From positions 3,348,001 through 3,412,000 of the forward strand of contig NZ_CP066796.1 of assembly GCF_017161565.1 (NCBI RefSeq): 64,000 nt of DNA, read 5' to 3'. Origin of the DNA: Erwinia amylovora (GTDB taxonomy: Bacteria; Pseudomonadota; Gammaproteobacteria; Enterobacterales; Enterobacteriaceae). This document shows positions 46,415-55,938 of this stretch, in pieces. The notes under the pieces are model-generated. The model did not search any database. It was not told where the DNA came from and was given only the letters and a program-made list of their open reading frames with translations. Positions within the stretch are counted from its first letter, which is position 1, and every line of letters starts with the position of its first letter. The translations under genes and the position numbers were made by a program.

Positions 46415-48064
46415 CTATTCCTCTTTATCCGTCAGCAGCGTTTCCATCAGGTCGAGATCGTGCTGTAACTTGCGCATGGTTTCGTTGCTGATTTTCTGCG
46501 TGGCGCGCAGATGATACAGCTCGCCACGTTCGGCACGCAGCGCGTTGAGACGGAAACGGCGCTCCAGATTTTCCGCATACAGCGCACGTTCCATATCATC
46601 TTTGCCATCAACCCGGCGGCGCAGGTTGCCCGACACGCGCAGGCTAACCTCTTTTAGCAGCTCGCTATCGATGTTCTCATCGGCATCGGAGGCCAGCCGC
46701 TCTTCCATGTGATGCAGGCTTTCAATAGCAGTGGCCGCCATCAATGCTCGCGCCGTTTGTACTTCGCGCCGATGCACGGATTTATCAATCCCTTCAACGC
46801 CGCGCAGCAGCACCGGCAGCACCATCACCCCGATCAGCAGCGAGAACAGGATCACCCCGGTTGCCAGGAACACCAACTCATAACGCGCCGGGAAATCACT
46901 GCCGTTGGTCAGTAACAGCGGAATAGACAGCACACCGGCCAGCGTGATTGCCCCACGTACGCCGGCAAATGAGGCAATCAGCAGCTCGCGCGTTGAGTAA
47001 TTGGAAAACTCCATCGGGCGTTTTTTCAACATTCGGCGGCTGATCAAACGCATCGTCCACAGCCATCCGAAGCGCACAATCATCAACGCAGCATAGATCA
47101 GAACCACCGAGGCAAACAGCGCCCACAGCTCGACATCAGGATCGGCATTCGCCTGATTTAACGATACCTCGAGAATGTCCGGCAGCTGCAAGCCCAGCAT
47201 CAGGAAGACCATGCCGTTAAAGACAAATTCCAGCATCTGCCAGACGCTGTTAGCACGCAGTCGCATTGCCAGCGGAGCATGGCGAATAATGCCGGAACGC
47301 GAGATGGTCATACCCGCTGCCACCGCCGCGAGAATGCCGGAAACGCCAATATGTTCCGCAATCAAATAGGAAGCAAACGGCAGCAGCAGCAGCAGTACCG
47401 TCTGCGTTGCCGGATCGTCACCGCTCCAGCGGCTGAACAGGCGCAGAGATTTACCGTACAGCCAGCAGATGGTGATGCCCGCCAGCAAACCGCCGATAGC
47501 CACTTTGAGGAACTCCAACGTCGCACCGGAGACGGTAAACACCATCGTACCCATCGTCACGGCCACGGCAAACTTCATGGATACCAGACCGGAAGCGTCG
47601 TTCATCAGCGCTTCGCCCTGCAAAATGGCCATAATTTTTTTCGGGATGCGCCCCTCGCCAACAATGCCGGAGAGCGCTACCGCATCGGTAGGGGACAGCA
47701 CGGCAGCCAGGGCAAAGGCAGACAGCAGTGGGATCCCCGGCACCAGCCAGTAAATCAGATAGCCAATGCCAACAACGGTAATCAGCACCAGCATCAGCGC
47801 CAGGCCAAGGATCTCACGCCCGTGGTGTAAAAACTCGCTGGTGGGGGTTTTCCAACCATCGGCAAACAGCAACGGCGGAATAAACAGGACTAAAAACAAC
47901 TCCGGGTCAAAGTCGACATGCAGGCCAAACGTTGGCCAGGCAAGCAGCGCTCCCATCGCGATTTGCACCAGCGGCAGGGGAATTTGAAATGGAATGATAC
48001 GAGCAGCCACGCCTGACAACGAGACAACCAGCGTCAGAATGAGGATGGTAAAGAAGATTTCCAT
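46415..48064 (-). CDS. yjcE: Na+/H+ antiporter YjcE (CPA1 family)
   Basis: A 549-residue CPA1 antiporter with about 12 membrane helices followed by a cytosolic tail of roughly 130 residues. Core motifs: LSPTDAVALSGIVGEGRIPK and GEALMNDASGLVSMKFAVAV, the ND pair of electroneutral exchangers. FAGVRGAITLAGVLSIPLLL is the RGA motif. Synteny (ghxP-yjcE-...-actP) supports the name. AAGGAA lies before the ATG. Confidence 0.93.
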   Translation of the reverse strand: MEIFFTILILTLVVSLSGVAARIIPFQIPLPLVQIAMGALLAWPTFGLHVDFDPELFLVLFIPPLLFADGWKTPTSEFLHHGREILGLALMLVLITVVGIGYLIYWLVPGIPLLSAFALAAVLSPTDAVALSGIVGEGRIPKKIMAILQGEALMNDASGLVSMKFAVAVTMGTMVFTVSGATLEFLKVAIGGLLAGITICWLYGKSLRLFSRWSGDDPATQTVLLLLLPFASYLIAEHIGVSGILAAVAAGMTISRSGIIRHAPLAMRLRANSVWQMLEFVFNGMVFLMLGLQLPDILEVSLNQANADPDVELWALFASVVLIYAALMIVRFGWLWTMRLISRRMLKKRPMEFSNYSTRELLIASFAGVRGAITLAGVLSIPLLLTNGSDFPARYELVFLATGVILFSLLIGVMVLPVLLRGVEGIDKSVHRREVQTARALMAATAIESLHHMEERLASDADENIDSELLKEVSLRVSGNLRRRVDGKDDMERALYAENLERRFRLNALRAERGELYHLRATQKISNETMRKLQHDLDLMETLLTDKEE

Positions 48065-48200
48065 GTTTTCCTTTTTTATACGTCTTCCAGTGGGATTGGG
48101 GCATGGCGATGTATATGCCCACCTGATAGTAAAGCAAATTCATCAGACGTTGAAAAACAGGAAGTGCGTTAAGCGGGAAAATTTGGCTGCATCTGCAGCC

Positions 48201-48221
48201 GGGGCCGCAAATTACGGCCCC
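48201..48221. terminator. Hairpin after ghxP
   Basis: GGGGCCG (48201-48207) pairs perfectly with CGGCCCC (48215-48221), 9 bp past the ghxP stop. No U-run. Confidence 0.5.
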
Positions 48222-48229
48222 AAACTGGA

Positions 48230-49579
48230 TTAAATTGCCCAACCGCCGGCATAGAATGCGACCAGGATGACACCAATAACGACCGTGCCCACGTTCAGCT
48301 TACGCCACTCACCGGCAACAAGGCGGCCAACGATCAACGAACCGAAACCGAGCATGATACCGGTGACGATATTGCAGGTTAGCACGATAAATACCGCTGC
48401 CAGCAAACCAGACATCGCATCGACAAAATCGTTAAAGTCGATTTTTGACACGTTGCTCAGCATCAGCAGCCCGACGTACATCAGTGCTGGTGCGGTGGCA
48501 TAACCCGGAACCAGGTAGGCCAGCGGTGACAAAAACAGGATGAGCAGGAACATCACGCCGACCACAACCGCCGTCAGCCCGGTTTTGCCGCCCGCTGCCG
48601 TACCGGCCGCCGACTCGATATACACCGCGGCAGGAGCCGCACCGACCAATCCAGAGAAGATGCTGCTCAGTGAGTCGCTGGTCAGCGCCCTACCGCCGCT
48701 GATAATCTGATTGTTTTTATCCAACAGATTAGCCTGACCCGCCACGGCACGAATGGTCCCGGTGGCATCAAATACGGCCGTCATCACCAGCGCCAGCACG
48801 CTTGGCAGCACTGCCGGTTTCAGCGCACCAATAATATCCAGGCTAAATACCAGTGAGTTCCCCTGCTTGTCGCTCAGGCTTGGCATGGAAAACAGCCCTT
48901 GATAGCGCACGGCAGGATCGAATATCAGACCAATGACCGATATCACAATAATGGTCAGTAAAATACCGCCGGGGACGCGCCGCTTTTCCAGACCAAAAAT
49001 CACCGCCAGGCCCAGCAAAGTCATGACAATCGGGAAAGAAGGGAAATGCCCCAATGCGACCGGCAGTCCCGGCCCCGGATTTTTTATCACCAGACCGACG
49101 CCGTCCGCCGCGATAAGCAGCAAAAACAGCCCGATACCCACGCCGGTGCCGTGTGCCACGCCCATTGGCAGATTGCGCAAAATCCAGGCGCGGATGCCGG
49201 TCGCGGAGATCAGGGTAAACAGCCCCCCCATCAGGAATACCGCCCCCAACGCCACCGCCAGGCTAATTTGCTGGCCCAGTACCAGGCTGAAAGCGGTAAA
49301 CGCCGTCAGAGAAAGGGCACAACCAATTGCCATCGGCAGATTGGCCCACAGCCCCATCAGCAGAGAACCAAATCCGGCAACCAGGCAGGTTGCAACGAAG
49401 ACGGCAGCCGGCGGAAAACCCGCTTTACCGAGCATAGATGGGACAACAATCACTGAATAAACCATCGCCAGGAAGGTCGTCAAGCCGGCGATCACTTCCT
49501 GGCGTACGCTACTGCCGCGTGCGGAAATTTTAAACCAGGCGTCTAAAGAGCCGCTCGCCGGTTGAGAAGGAGTAGACAT
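48230..49579 (-). CDS. ghxP: Guanine/hypoxanthine permease GhxP
   Basis: NCS2-family purine permease of 449 residues, about 12-14 helices. Family runs: [60 protein letters not shown], and [20 protein letters not shown]. The ATG at 49579 follows GAGGAATACT and gives the E. coli length; upstream in-frame starts lack support. PurR-like boxes lie at 49710 and 49846. Synteny with yjcE and soxR supports orthology. Confidence 0.93.
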   Translation of the reverse strand: MSTPSQPASGSLDAWFKISARGSSVRQEVIAGLTTFLAMVYSVIVVPSMLGKAGFPPAAVFVATCLVAGFGSLLMGLWANLPMAIGCALSLTAFTAFSLVLGQQISLAVALGAVFLMGGLFTLISATGIRAWILRNLPMGVAHGTGVGIGLFLLLIAADGVGLVIKNPGPGLPVALGHFPSFPIVMTLLGLAVIFGLEKRRVPGGILLTIIVISVIGLIFDPAVRYQGLFSMPSLSDKQGNSLVFSLDIIGALKPAVLPSVLALVMTAVFDATGTIRAVAGQANLLDKNNQIISGGRALTSDSLSSIFSGLVGAAPAAVYIESAAGTAAGGKTGLTAVVVGVMFLLILFLSPLAYLVPGYATAPALMYVGLLMLSNVSKIDFNDFVDAMSGLLAAVFIVLTCNIVTGIMLGFGSLIVGRLVAGEWRKLNVGTVVIGVILVAFYAGGWAI

Positions 49580-49709
49580 AGTATTCCTCTGAGCTTTTTT
49601 TATGAGTTGTTGCTGCGTGGCATCGCTGCGGCGCGCAGCGATCTCCGTTTGCATCCCTGGTGCAATATTCGCCGCGCACAGTACATCGTACGGGGCATAA
49701 ACCGAATAC

Positions 49710-49725
49710 AGGCAAACGTTTTTAT
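49710..49725 (-). promoter_or_regulatory. PurR-like box 1 upstream of ghxP
   Basis: AGGCAAACGTTTTTAT matches the PurR consensus ANGCAANCGNTTNCNT with one mismatch. It lies 131 bp upstream of ghxP. E. coli ghxP is in the PurR regulon. Confidence 0.6.
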
Positions 49726-49845
49726 TCCACGCATAGTGTGCGTAATAAATATTCTGCGTCATTGGTGCCGCTGGCAAACGCTAAGCCGGGACTGTGACGA
49801 ATACCCGTCAGCAGAACACAGACTTGCAAGATGACGATTAATTGC

Positions 49846-49861
49846 AGGCAAACGATTATCC
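49846..49861 (-). promoter_or_regulatory. PurR-like box 2 upstream of ghxP
   Basis: AGGCAAACGATTATCC shares the same GGCAAACG core with two mismatches to the PurR consensus. It lies 136 bp from box 1. It may help looping or simply be chance. Confidence 0.4.
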
Positions 49862-49949
49862 AGTGTTTTATGTCGTACTTTCAACACCTGTTCGCGCTGA
49901 CATGCCATTGTCTGGCGATGCACCAACATCCGCCATAAGCGCTGATATA

Positions 49950-49971
49950 GTACCGGGATTAGCCCCGGTAC
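49950..49971 (-). terminator. Hairpin after the GST gene
   Basis: GTACCGGG (49950-49957) pairs with CCCGGTAC (49964-49971), loop ATTAGC. It lies about 75 bp past the GST stop. No U-run. Confidence 0.45.
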
Positions 49972-50045
49972 ACTGCAAAGATTTTCTTATAACCGTTATC
50001 CGGCACGGGAGGGGTAAAACGTTTTTTCACAGACGGGAAAACTGT

Positions 50046-50708
50046 TCACACAAGGTGAATTTCGCCCCCTTTATCCAAAGCGCGCTGCCAGGCCGCGCGG
50101 CACTGCACTTTTTCCAGCCAGGCCTGAATCGCAGGGCTGCCAGCGGCACCACCGCGCGCGGTCATCGCCTGTATCGGAAAGCTCATCTGCACATCGGCAA
50201 TGCTGAATCGACTGCCGGCAAACCACTCATTGCTGGTCAGATGCTGCTCGATAAACTGGCGATGGGTGGCCAACTGGGGATCGATATAGCCCTTCTGCAC
50301 CCCTTTACCAAATGCACTACCAATCGGTCGCAGCAGCCAGGGTACCGGCGCTTTACCCATCCGGCTGAAGATCAGTTTCATCACCAGCAACGGCATTAAT
50401 GAACCTTCGGCATAGTGCAACCAATAACGCGATTGTATTACCTCTTCATCATCAAAAAGTTTCAGCCGATCTTCGGCGTCATAATGCGCCGCCAGGTACT
50501 CCAGGATCGCGCCGGATTCCGCCACCACGCGATTCCCATCGGTAATAACCGGGGATTTGCCCAGCGGGTGCACTTTTTTTAGCTCGTCAGGAGCCAGCAT
50601 GCTGGCCTCACGCTGATAGCATTTAATCTGATACGGCACTTCCAGCTCTTCCAGCAGCCACAGCACTCGCTGCGAACGTGAATTGTTAAGATGGTGCACA
50701 GTGATCAT
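50046..50708 (-). CDS. Glutathione S-transferase family protein
   Basis: A 220-residue GST fold: thioredoxin-like N-domain (MITVHHLNNSRSQRVLWLLE, HPLGKSPVITDGNRVVAESG) and helical C-domain (WFAGSRFSIADVQMSFPIQA). The Asn/Ser near the N-terminus could be the catalytic residue that contacts glutathione. TAAGGAG precedes a run of three start-like codons; 50708 has the best spacing. E. coli lacks this gene between ghxP and soxR. Its place beside soxR makes a redox role plausible. Confidence 0.88.
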   Translation of the reverse strand: MITVHHLNNSRSQRVLWLLEELEVPYQIKCYQREASMLAPDELKKVHPLGKSPVITDGNRVVAESGAILEYLAAHYDAEDRLKLFDDEEVIQSRYWLHYAEGSLMPLLVMKLIFSRMGKAPVPWLLRPIGSAFGKGVQKGYIDPQLATHRQFIEQHLTSNEWFAGSRFSIADVQMSFPIQAMTARGGAAGSPAIQAWLEKVQCRAAWQRALDKGGEIHLV

Positions 50709-50751
50709 CATCACTCCTTAATGTCGGCAATCAAATCATCAGTATAGGAGC

Positions 50752-51219
50752 TCAGACGCTTTTTACATCCAGCAGTATGGCCCCGGTACCCTGTTCGCTC
50801 AGGCGGTCATCAGGATTACGTAGCGGGCAATCCTCCATCGACAGGCAACCACAGCCGATGCAGCCGTCGAGATCGTCTCTCAGGTGGGTCAGCGTTTCAA
50901 TACGACGATCCAGTTCATCACGCCACTGCTGTGACAACAGTGCCCATTCTCTGGTGGTCATACGCTTACCGGGGGAATACTGCATCAGGCTATCGCCGAT
51001 GGTGGCAAGCGGTATGCCGATACGCTGGGCTATTTTGATCACCGCAACGCGACGCAGCACGTCACGGGTGTAACGCCGCTGATTGCCCCCGTTGCGATAG
51101 CTGCTAATTAACCCTTTGCTTTCATAGAAATGCAGCGTAGATACCGCCACGCCGCAGCGCTGCGCCACATCACCAGGAGTCAGTTCCCGCTTGTTGGGAT
51201 TATGGGTACTTTTTTTCAT
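50752..51219 (-). CDS. soxR: Redox-sensing regulator SoxR
   Basis: MerR-family activator of 155 residues with a [2Fe-2S] cluster. The HTH is [20 protein letters not shown]. Cluster ligands are Cys120, Cys123, Cys125 and Cys131 ([12 protein letters not shown]), matching the E. coli CxxCxCxxxxxC pattern. Oxidised SoxR remodels the soxS promoter. It is divergent from soxS with an intact site between them. Confidence 0.96.
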   Translation of the reverse strand: MKKSTHNPNKRELTPGDVAQRCGVAVSTLHFYESKGLISSYRNGGNQRRYTRDVLRRVAVIKIAQRIGIPLATIGDSLMQYSPGKRMTTREWALLSQQWRDELDRRIETLTHLRDDLDGCIGCGCLSMEDCPLRNPDDRLSEQGTGAILLDVKSV

Positions 51220-51226
51220 TTAGCAC

Positions 51227-51257
51227 TTTACCTCAAGTAAACTTGAGGAATTATACT
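51227..51257 (+). promoter_or_regulatory. soxS promoter with SoxR binding site
   Basis: The palindrome CCTCAAGTAAACTTGAGG (51231-51248) matches the SoxR box at all but one position. It lies between -35 TTTACC (51227-51232) and -10 TATACT (51252-51257). The spacer is 19 bp, the over-long distance SoxR corrects by unwinding. It also lies over the soxR promoter region. Confidence 0.95.
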
Positions 51258-51321
51258 CACCGACCAGTGAGGCCGCGAGAGGTATCAATCCATTTTCGTC
51301 AGAGATTTGGGAGAAAAATGT

Positions 51322-51747
51322 ATGCATGACGACATCATCAACACCCTGACCAACTGGATCGACAATAATCTGGACAAAGCCCTGTCGATTGAGGAAGTGG
51401 CTGCAAAATCAGGCTACTCAAAGTGGCATTTACAGCGAATGTTCCGCGCGGTGACAAAACAGACGTTGGGTGGATATATCCGGGAACGCCGTTTAATGCG
51501 GGCTGCCGAAGCGCTGCGCCAGAGTCAACGCCCGGTTTTTGATATCGCCATGCAATATGGTTACGATTCGCAGCAAACTTTCTCCCGGGTATTTCGTCGT
51601 CAGTTTTCCCAGACGCCAACGGCTTACCGTAATACCATGCGCCGCCAGAGGCTACAGCGCAGCAGCTGGAATTTTGACTGCGGCGACTACCCGGCCAGCA
51701 GCTTTCAACCGCAGCGAAATGACAAAAGCTGCCCAATCTGTAACTAA
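51322..51747 (+). CDS. soxS: Superoxide response regulator SoxS (C-terminally extended)
   Basis: AraC/XylS-type activator with two HTHs: IEEVAAKSGYSKWHLQRMFR and RPVFDIAMQYGYDSQQTFSR, ending at FSQTPTAYRNT. E. coli SoxS stops near there at 107 residues; this protein has 141. The extra C-terminus (about 33 residues) contains FDCGDYPASS and SCPICN, three cysteines. It binds the soxbox as a monomer. The start at 51322 follows GGGAGAAAAATGT. It is divergent from soxR. Confidence 0.93.
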   Translation: MHDDIINTLTNWIDNNLDKALSIEEVAAKSGYSKWHLQRMFRAVTKQTLGGYIRERRLMRAAEALRQSQRPVFDIAMQYGYDSQQTFSRVFRRQFSQTPTAYRNTMRRQRLQRSSWNFDCGDYPASSFQPQRNDKSCPICN

Positions 51748-52839
51748 ATGCCCGTGCGGGGATCCGCAGCGCTGATGCCCGCCACAACCTCATGCCCGCT
51801 CGCCAACCCTTTTCTGCCACAGACAGCAGGCGACTGGCTCATCACCGTTTGAGTCTCGACACGATGTTTCACGCCAGCCCCCTAAATGCACGGTGCCGCC
51901 GCCGTCTTATGCCAGCCGCTTTTGCCGGTATTGATCTCGCTATGTCAAGCTGGTTACCAGCGGGCTGTTGGCTATGTCGTTGCATACGCGAAACCTGCTT
52001 AACGCCTGGCATAGTAGCAAAGAGGGGTTTGCCGATGTAACAAGCCAAACACCCACTGACGAGCCTACGCCTTAGCACTAACCCGGCTTTACATCGCCTG
52101 TCTGACGTCCCCGGATTGTCCACCTTGCTTGTTAAAGATATGAAACCTTTACAAGCTGGCAAAGCTCAGGTGGTGATTGCTGATATACTACCGATGCGGA
52201 ACTTTCTCATTAAAATTTTCGTTTACGGATGTCAGGCGTCTTTTCACATGTTTTGCTTTAGAAAGTTTTATCCAGGTCAAACCAGGGCGTTTTTCGACCG
52301 GGTAAATACAACCTTTCCTTATTTCCGCTTTGATATTTAACATCGTTTAACCTGTCTGTGGGTTTTATCGCTGGTGGCAAATTTGAATTTTTAAAATAAT
52401 TTCACCCTTCAAAATACCCGGGTTTTAAAAGGGCACGTTGTTACTGCTTGAAAAGCCTGATTTTAACCTGTCCCTGATTCAATTTTACTATCAGGGGGAT
52501 CTCTGGCGACGACAGTTAGCGGTAATTTTTACATAACCCGTTGAACCGGATTGAAGTAGCACAGTTTTTACATCCCGCGCGAATTTTCCTAATTATACTA
52601 ATGGTTTGAATTGAGATGAGAGGAACTGATAGCAAAATAAACAATATCAAAAGCCGTCAAAACTCTTTTTTAAAAAAATAGGATGAATCCCATAATGTTA
52701 TTTTCCTCATAATAACCTAACGTAAGGTATGACAGCCCAATCACCTGATTTCTCAGGATTAGATAATATCTGAAATAACAGATCCATTTATTAATTAAGT
52801 CACACTTATTCAAGTATTGTTAAGAAAGGTAATAGCATT
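51748..52839. other. Gene-free accessory region after soxS
   Basis: Almost 1.1 kb without a convincing gene. It becomes strongly AT-rich from 52200. A hairpin CCCTGAT (52472-52478)/ATCAGGG (52490-52496) is seen. E. coli has yjcC in the soxS-ssb interval; it is absent. The segment likely records insertion and decay. Confidence 0.5.
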
Positions 52840-53232
52840 ATGAGAAAGTCACGATACAGCGAAGAGCAAATCACCAGCGCCATTAAAGCTTCTGAAGACG
52901 GAACCAGGGTAAATGTAATCTGTGACGCATTGGGAATTTCCGCAGCAACCCTGTACAGCTGGAAAAAGAAGTATGCTGATTTATCTTCAGAAAAGGGGAG
53001 GAAAATGAGAGACATGGAGGAGAAACTTCACCGTATTGAACGTGAATTACAGCTTATGTCCTCAGACAAAGAGATGCTGCAAAGCGTGCTGAAGCACTTT
53101 TTCACCACCAAAGACAAGCGTCAAGCCGTTAATTTTTTACAAAATACTTATCAAGTTGGCACACGCCGCAGTTGCCGTCTGCTGGACATCAGCCGCAGTG
53201 TTTACCACTATCCCAACAGTGGTGAAAACTGA
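52840..53232 (+). mobile_element. IS3-family orfA with fused N-terminus of orfB (fragment)
   Basis: A 130-codon frame. Residues 1-48 form the transposase HTH (YSEEQITSAIKASEDGTRVN, ISAATLYSWKKKYADLS). Residues 55-90 form the leucine-zipper-like coiled coil, ending SSDKEMLQSVLKHF. The rest resembles the start of orfB (KRQAVNFLQNTYQVGTRRSC, LLDISRSVYHY) and then stops. The catalytic DDE domain is missing. OrfA and orfB normally lie in different frames; here they are one frame. AAGAAAGG lies before the ATG. Confidence 0.75.
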
Positions 53233-53763
53233 TCGTGGCATTGGTGATGGCAAGTTTAGGGTAGGCGGGGCAAAAAATATTTTTATGGCTAACTGAATAT
53301 CCCGTTTGCCTGCCCGGTGCGGACATTGACAGATGGCCTGTTTAACGCCTGGCCGCACTGGTAGAAATTGAATATCATCAATGAGTTCGCTGCACGTTTA
53401 TCTTTAACACCAGGGTCAAGGTGCCATCCTTAAATCCAGCTATCAACCGTCCGGTCAGGATAATTTTCTATTTCCATGATGAATTCGCCCAGGATTTAGC
53501 AACAGTGCCAGAGAACAGTTCATCACCATGACATTTGTTCCAGCGTAACGTTTATTACCCGCAGAAAAAAACATTAAACATACTTACCAGTTAATATCAC
53601 AGTTATGCAGTTTTTACGTCCTGATGGCAATTTAACTTATCATTAGCTGGATCTCAGGCTGCCGGTACAGTCAACATCTCATGATTTTTTACAGCAAAAT
53701 TTGATTAAGAGCGGGGCTGCACACGAGTAGCCCGGCGTAAACATGGCGTTTAGCCGCGGCTGA
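53233..53763. other. Intergenic region after the IS3 fragment
   Basis: About 530 bp with no convincing gene. The missing orfB catalytic part is not detectable in any frame I read. I could not find IS terminal repeats by eye. Confidence 0.45.
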
Positions 53764-53916
53764 CTAATGAAGCGCAGCGGTCAGCGGGTATGACTTGTCG
53801 GTGTTTTGCAAGGGGCGCACGGCGAAACGATCCGCCAGGCGACCCGATGCTGTGAGAGACTGTTGACTGAACGGCGGCGGCTGGAGGATCTTCGCCAGCA
53901 GTTCACGCGTTTCCAC
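53764..53916 (-). CDS. Possible small protein downstream of the DUF3828 gene
   Basis: A 50-codon frame from GTG (53916), starting 10 bases after the DUF3828 stop. The sequence has protein-like composition (RELLAKILQPPPFSQQSL, then DRFAVRPLQN). There is no good ribosome site. It could be a tail of a decayed gene. I do not recognise it. Confidence 0.25.
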   Translation of the reverse strand: METRELLAKILQPPPFSQQSLTASGRLADRFAVRPLQNTDKSYPLTAALH

Positions 53917-53925
53917 TTTAATGAA

Positions 53926-54375
53926 TTACTGCTCAGGGCGTTCCGATTCGGGTTGGACCTCGTCGATCTTCCAACCGTCGTGTTGGTGAATCAGCGTAAC
54001 CAACAGATGTTGACTGTCGCCGGGATCGCTTCCGAGCGTGACGTCACCCGCCGCGCGGTTACCCTCACAGGTGAAACTGCTGACGCTGACGTTATTGACC
54101 CAGCCGTCGCTGTAGTCCTGATCCTGCAGGAAATAGTCGTCTTCCATGCCGTCCGGGCTTTTAATCAGCAGGTTAATTTTTTGCAGCAGTCGCTGGGTAA
54201 CATATTTATTTAATAGCGGATCGTGTTCATCGATTGGGCTTTCTTCTTGACTTAGCGCCGTCAGATACCAGCTGTAAAAGGCCCGGCTGGTGCTCTGTGG
54301 ATCGTTATTATGCTCCGCCGCCGCCGCCCCGAAGGCGGCGATTGCTGTCACCAGCATCAGCAACCACTTTTTCAT
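53926..54375 (-). CDS. DUF3828-like periplasmic protein
   Basis: A 149-residue protein with a signal peptide (MKKWLLMLVTAIAAFGAAAA). The body shows FYSWYLTALSQEESPIDEHD, LLNKYVTQRLLQKIN, DDYFLQDQDYSDGWVNNVSV, and HLLVTLIHQHDGWKIDEV, which fit DUF3828/YbjP-like proteins. Such proteins sometimes act as immunity or stress proteins, but the role is unknown. The start at 54375 follows GGAGTGG. It lies in an accessory block beside the two-partner secretion remnants. Confidence 0.75.
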   Translation of the reverse strand: MKKWLLMLVTAIAAFGAAAAEHNNDPQSTSRAFYSWYLTALSQEESPIDEHDPLLNKYVTQRLLQKINLLIKSPDGMEDDYFLQDQDYSDGWVNNVSVSSFTCEGNRAAGDVTLGSDPGDSQHLLVTLIHQHDGWKIDEVQPESERPEQ

Positions 54376-54384
54376 GCAGACCAC

Positions 54385-54822
54385 TCCGGATAACTCACGT
54401 CTTTACCTCATTATCAATCATGCATTGCCATGCGCCTGTGATTGTATTGAATTTAGCCGGCTAATCCACCCTGCTCCTTCACTTTATTGCCGTTTCAGTC
54501 ACCGTTTATCCTGGAACTGGCACAAATAGCCAGGTGGCACGCTCTGGGCGCAGCTCGTGGCCAGAGATCCCGACGTTGGCGCAGTGGGCCAGATTTATGC
54601 CCGCGGCTTCTTTTTACTGGTTTTATTAATGGCCGGATTACCGGTATGGGTTGGGTCAGGCCGTTGCAAGGTTAATGCATACTGCATCTTGTGCCGCCTC
54701 TCCGTCGCTCACTTTTTCAGCGGAAATTGCACCGTGGAGACTGTAGCCTGGGTGAATGCGAGTTGCCTCAAGCCGCTGTTATTGACCGGCTGGCGATGGT
54801 CACCGCTGGCTTCAGCTGTTGC
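54385..54822. other. Intergenic region between DUF3828 gene and tpsA remnant
   Basis: About 440 bp with no frame that I recognise. It may be further decayed tpsA sequence, but the reading frames do not show the hemagglutinin repeat pattern. Confidence 0.35.
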
Positions 54823-55922
54823 TTACCTTCTTGCCGCGCACGCAAACCGGCGCGACGGGCAGTACCTTCCTGCTGAAGTCCACGTTTCAGGTTTCCAGCT
54901 CAACCACCCGCAGTTATCAACTTTGCCGCCCCGTTGAGGGTCAGATTGCCATTCAATGTCAGGGCGCTGGCGTCCGGCGTGCGTTTCATAAAACGCTATG
55001 GTGCCCCCCTCCGCATTGGGCGTTAAGGACAGGTCATTGATCCAGAGATCCTTCCGCTGCCCCTTGTTGTCCTTCACCCGAACCTGCGCACGCTGCTGGC
55101 ATCAATAGCCAGCTGCGCTCCATCGCCGTTATTTTATGCGCCCGACGGTATTCAGATGCAGCGTCGCAGTAGCTGCCATCACCGCATCGCGCCCGTGATT
55201 GTCAACGATGCGCGCCCGCACGATGATATCGTCGCCCATCACGGTGGCCGGTTTATCCGGCGAGTGATGCAACGAAGCGGCTCTCTGCGTCTCCGGTCTG
55301 AGGCCAGACGGCCTTCTGGCTGAACAGATTGTTGCCGGTAACATCCCACTGGCCAGCTCTGACTTGTGCCTGTCGCGCGTCGATACTGCCTGCCGTATTG
55401 ATGACCCGCATCCCGCTGTCAACCGTTGTCTGACGGAGCACCACGCCGCCAGATCCTTTACTAAGCGTGGTACGACCGGCCGCAAGCTGACTCTGGCTGA
55501 TATCAACCCGCCAGCCGTTCAGGTTTATATTCTTGTCACTCAACGGGCTGCCGCTGGCGCGGGGCTGCCCCTCACTGGTCAAGGTTAAATCTGCGGCGCG
55601 CATCAGCAGGCTGGTTTCATCACTGCCGGCCAACAGATGCCCGCTGCTGCCAATACCCTGTCCGACATGCATCAGCACGTCACCGGCCGCCACCAACGTA
55701 CCGGACTGTTTCAGATCGCCGCTGCGGCTTGTAACAGACAGCGATCCGCCGCTGTGCAGCTTGCCGTGACGTGCGATATCGCCCCGGGTAGCAAGGCCGA
55801 TATTGCCGCCCGCCCGGGTTAGCGACTCCCGATCGGCCGCTTGCCAGACAAGTTTTCCTTCGCTGCTGATGCTTAGCGTTTTGACCGCCTGTAAGTCGAT
55901 AGGGTGAAAAGCGCCCGTCGTT
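54823..55922 (-). pseudogene. Decayed TpsA filamentous hemagglutinin-like gene
   Basis: Fragments of FHA-type repeats in several minus-strand frames. The best runs from about 55890 to 55253: VKTLSISSEGKLVWQAADRE, GGNIGLATRGDIARHGKLHS, LKQSGTLVAAGDVLMHVGQG. It ends in a stop at 55253. A second piece reads ALTLNGNLTLNGAAKLITAG. The signal peptide and the N-terminal TPS secretion domain are missing, so it cannot be exported by the neighbouring TpsB. The rest of the long adhesin/toxin is deleted. Confidence 0.8.
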
Positions 55923-55938
55923 TAACAAACAGAGCGCA

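Noticed and set aside
52560..53620. CAGTTTTTAC(A/G)TCC repeats flanking the IS3 fragment as terminal repeats
   Set aside because: Only about 14 bases, not at matched distances and not inverted, so chance is likely.
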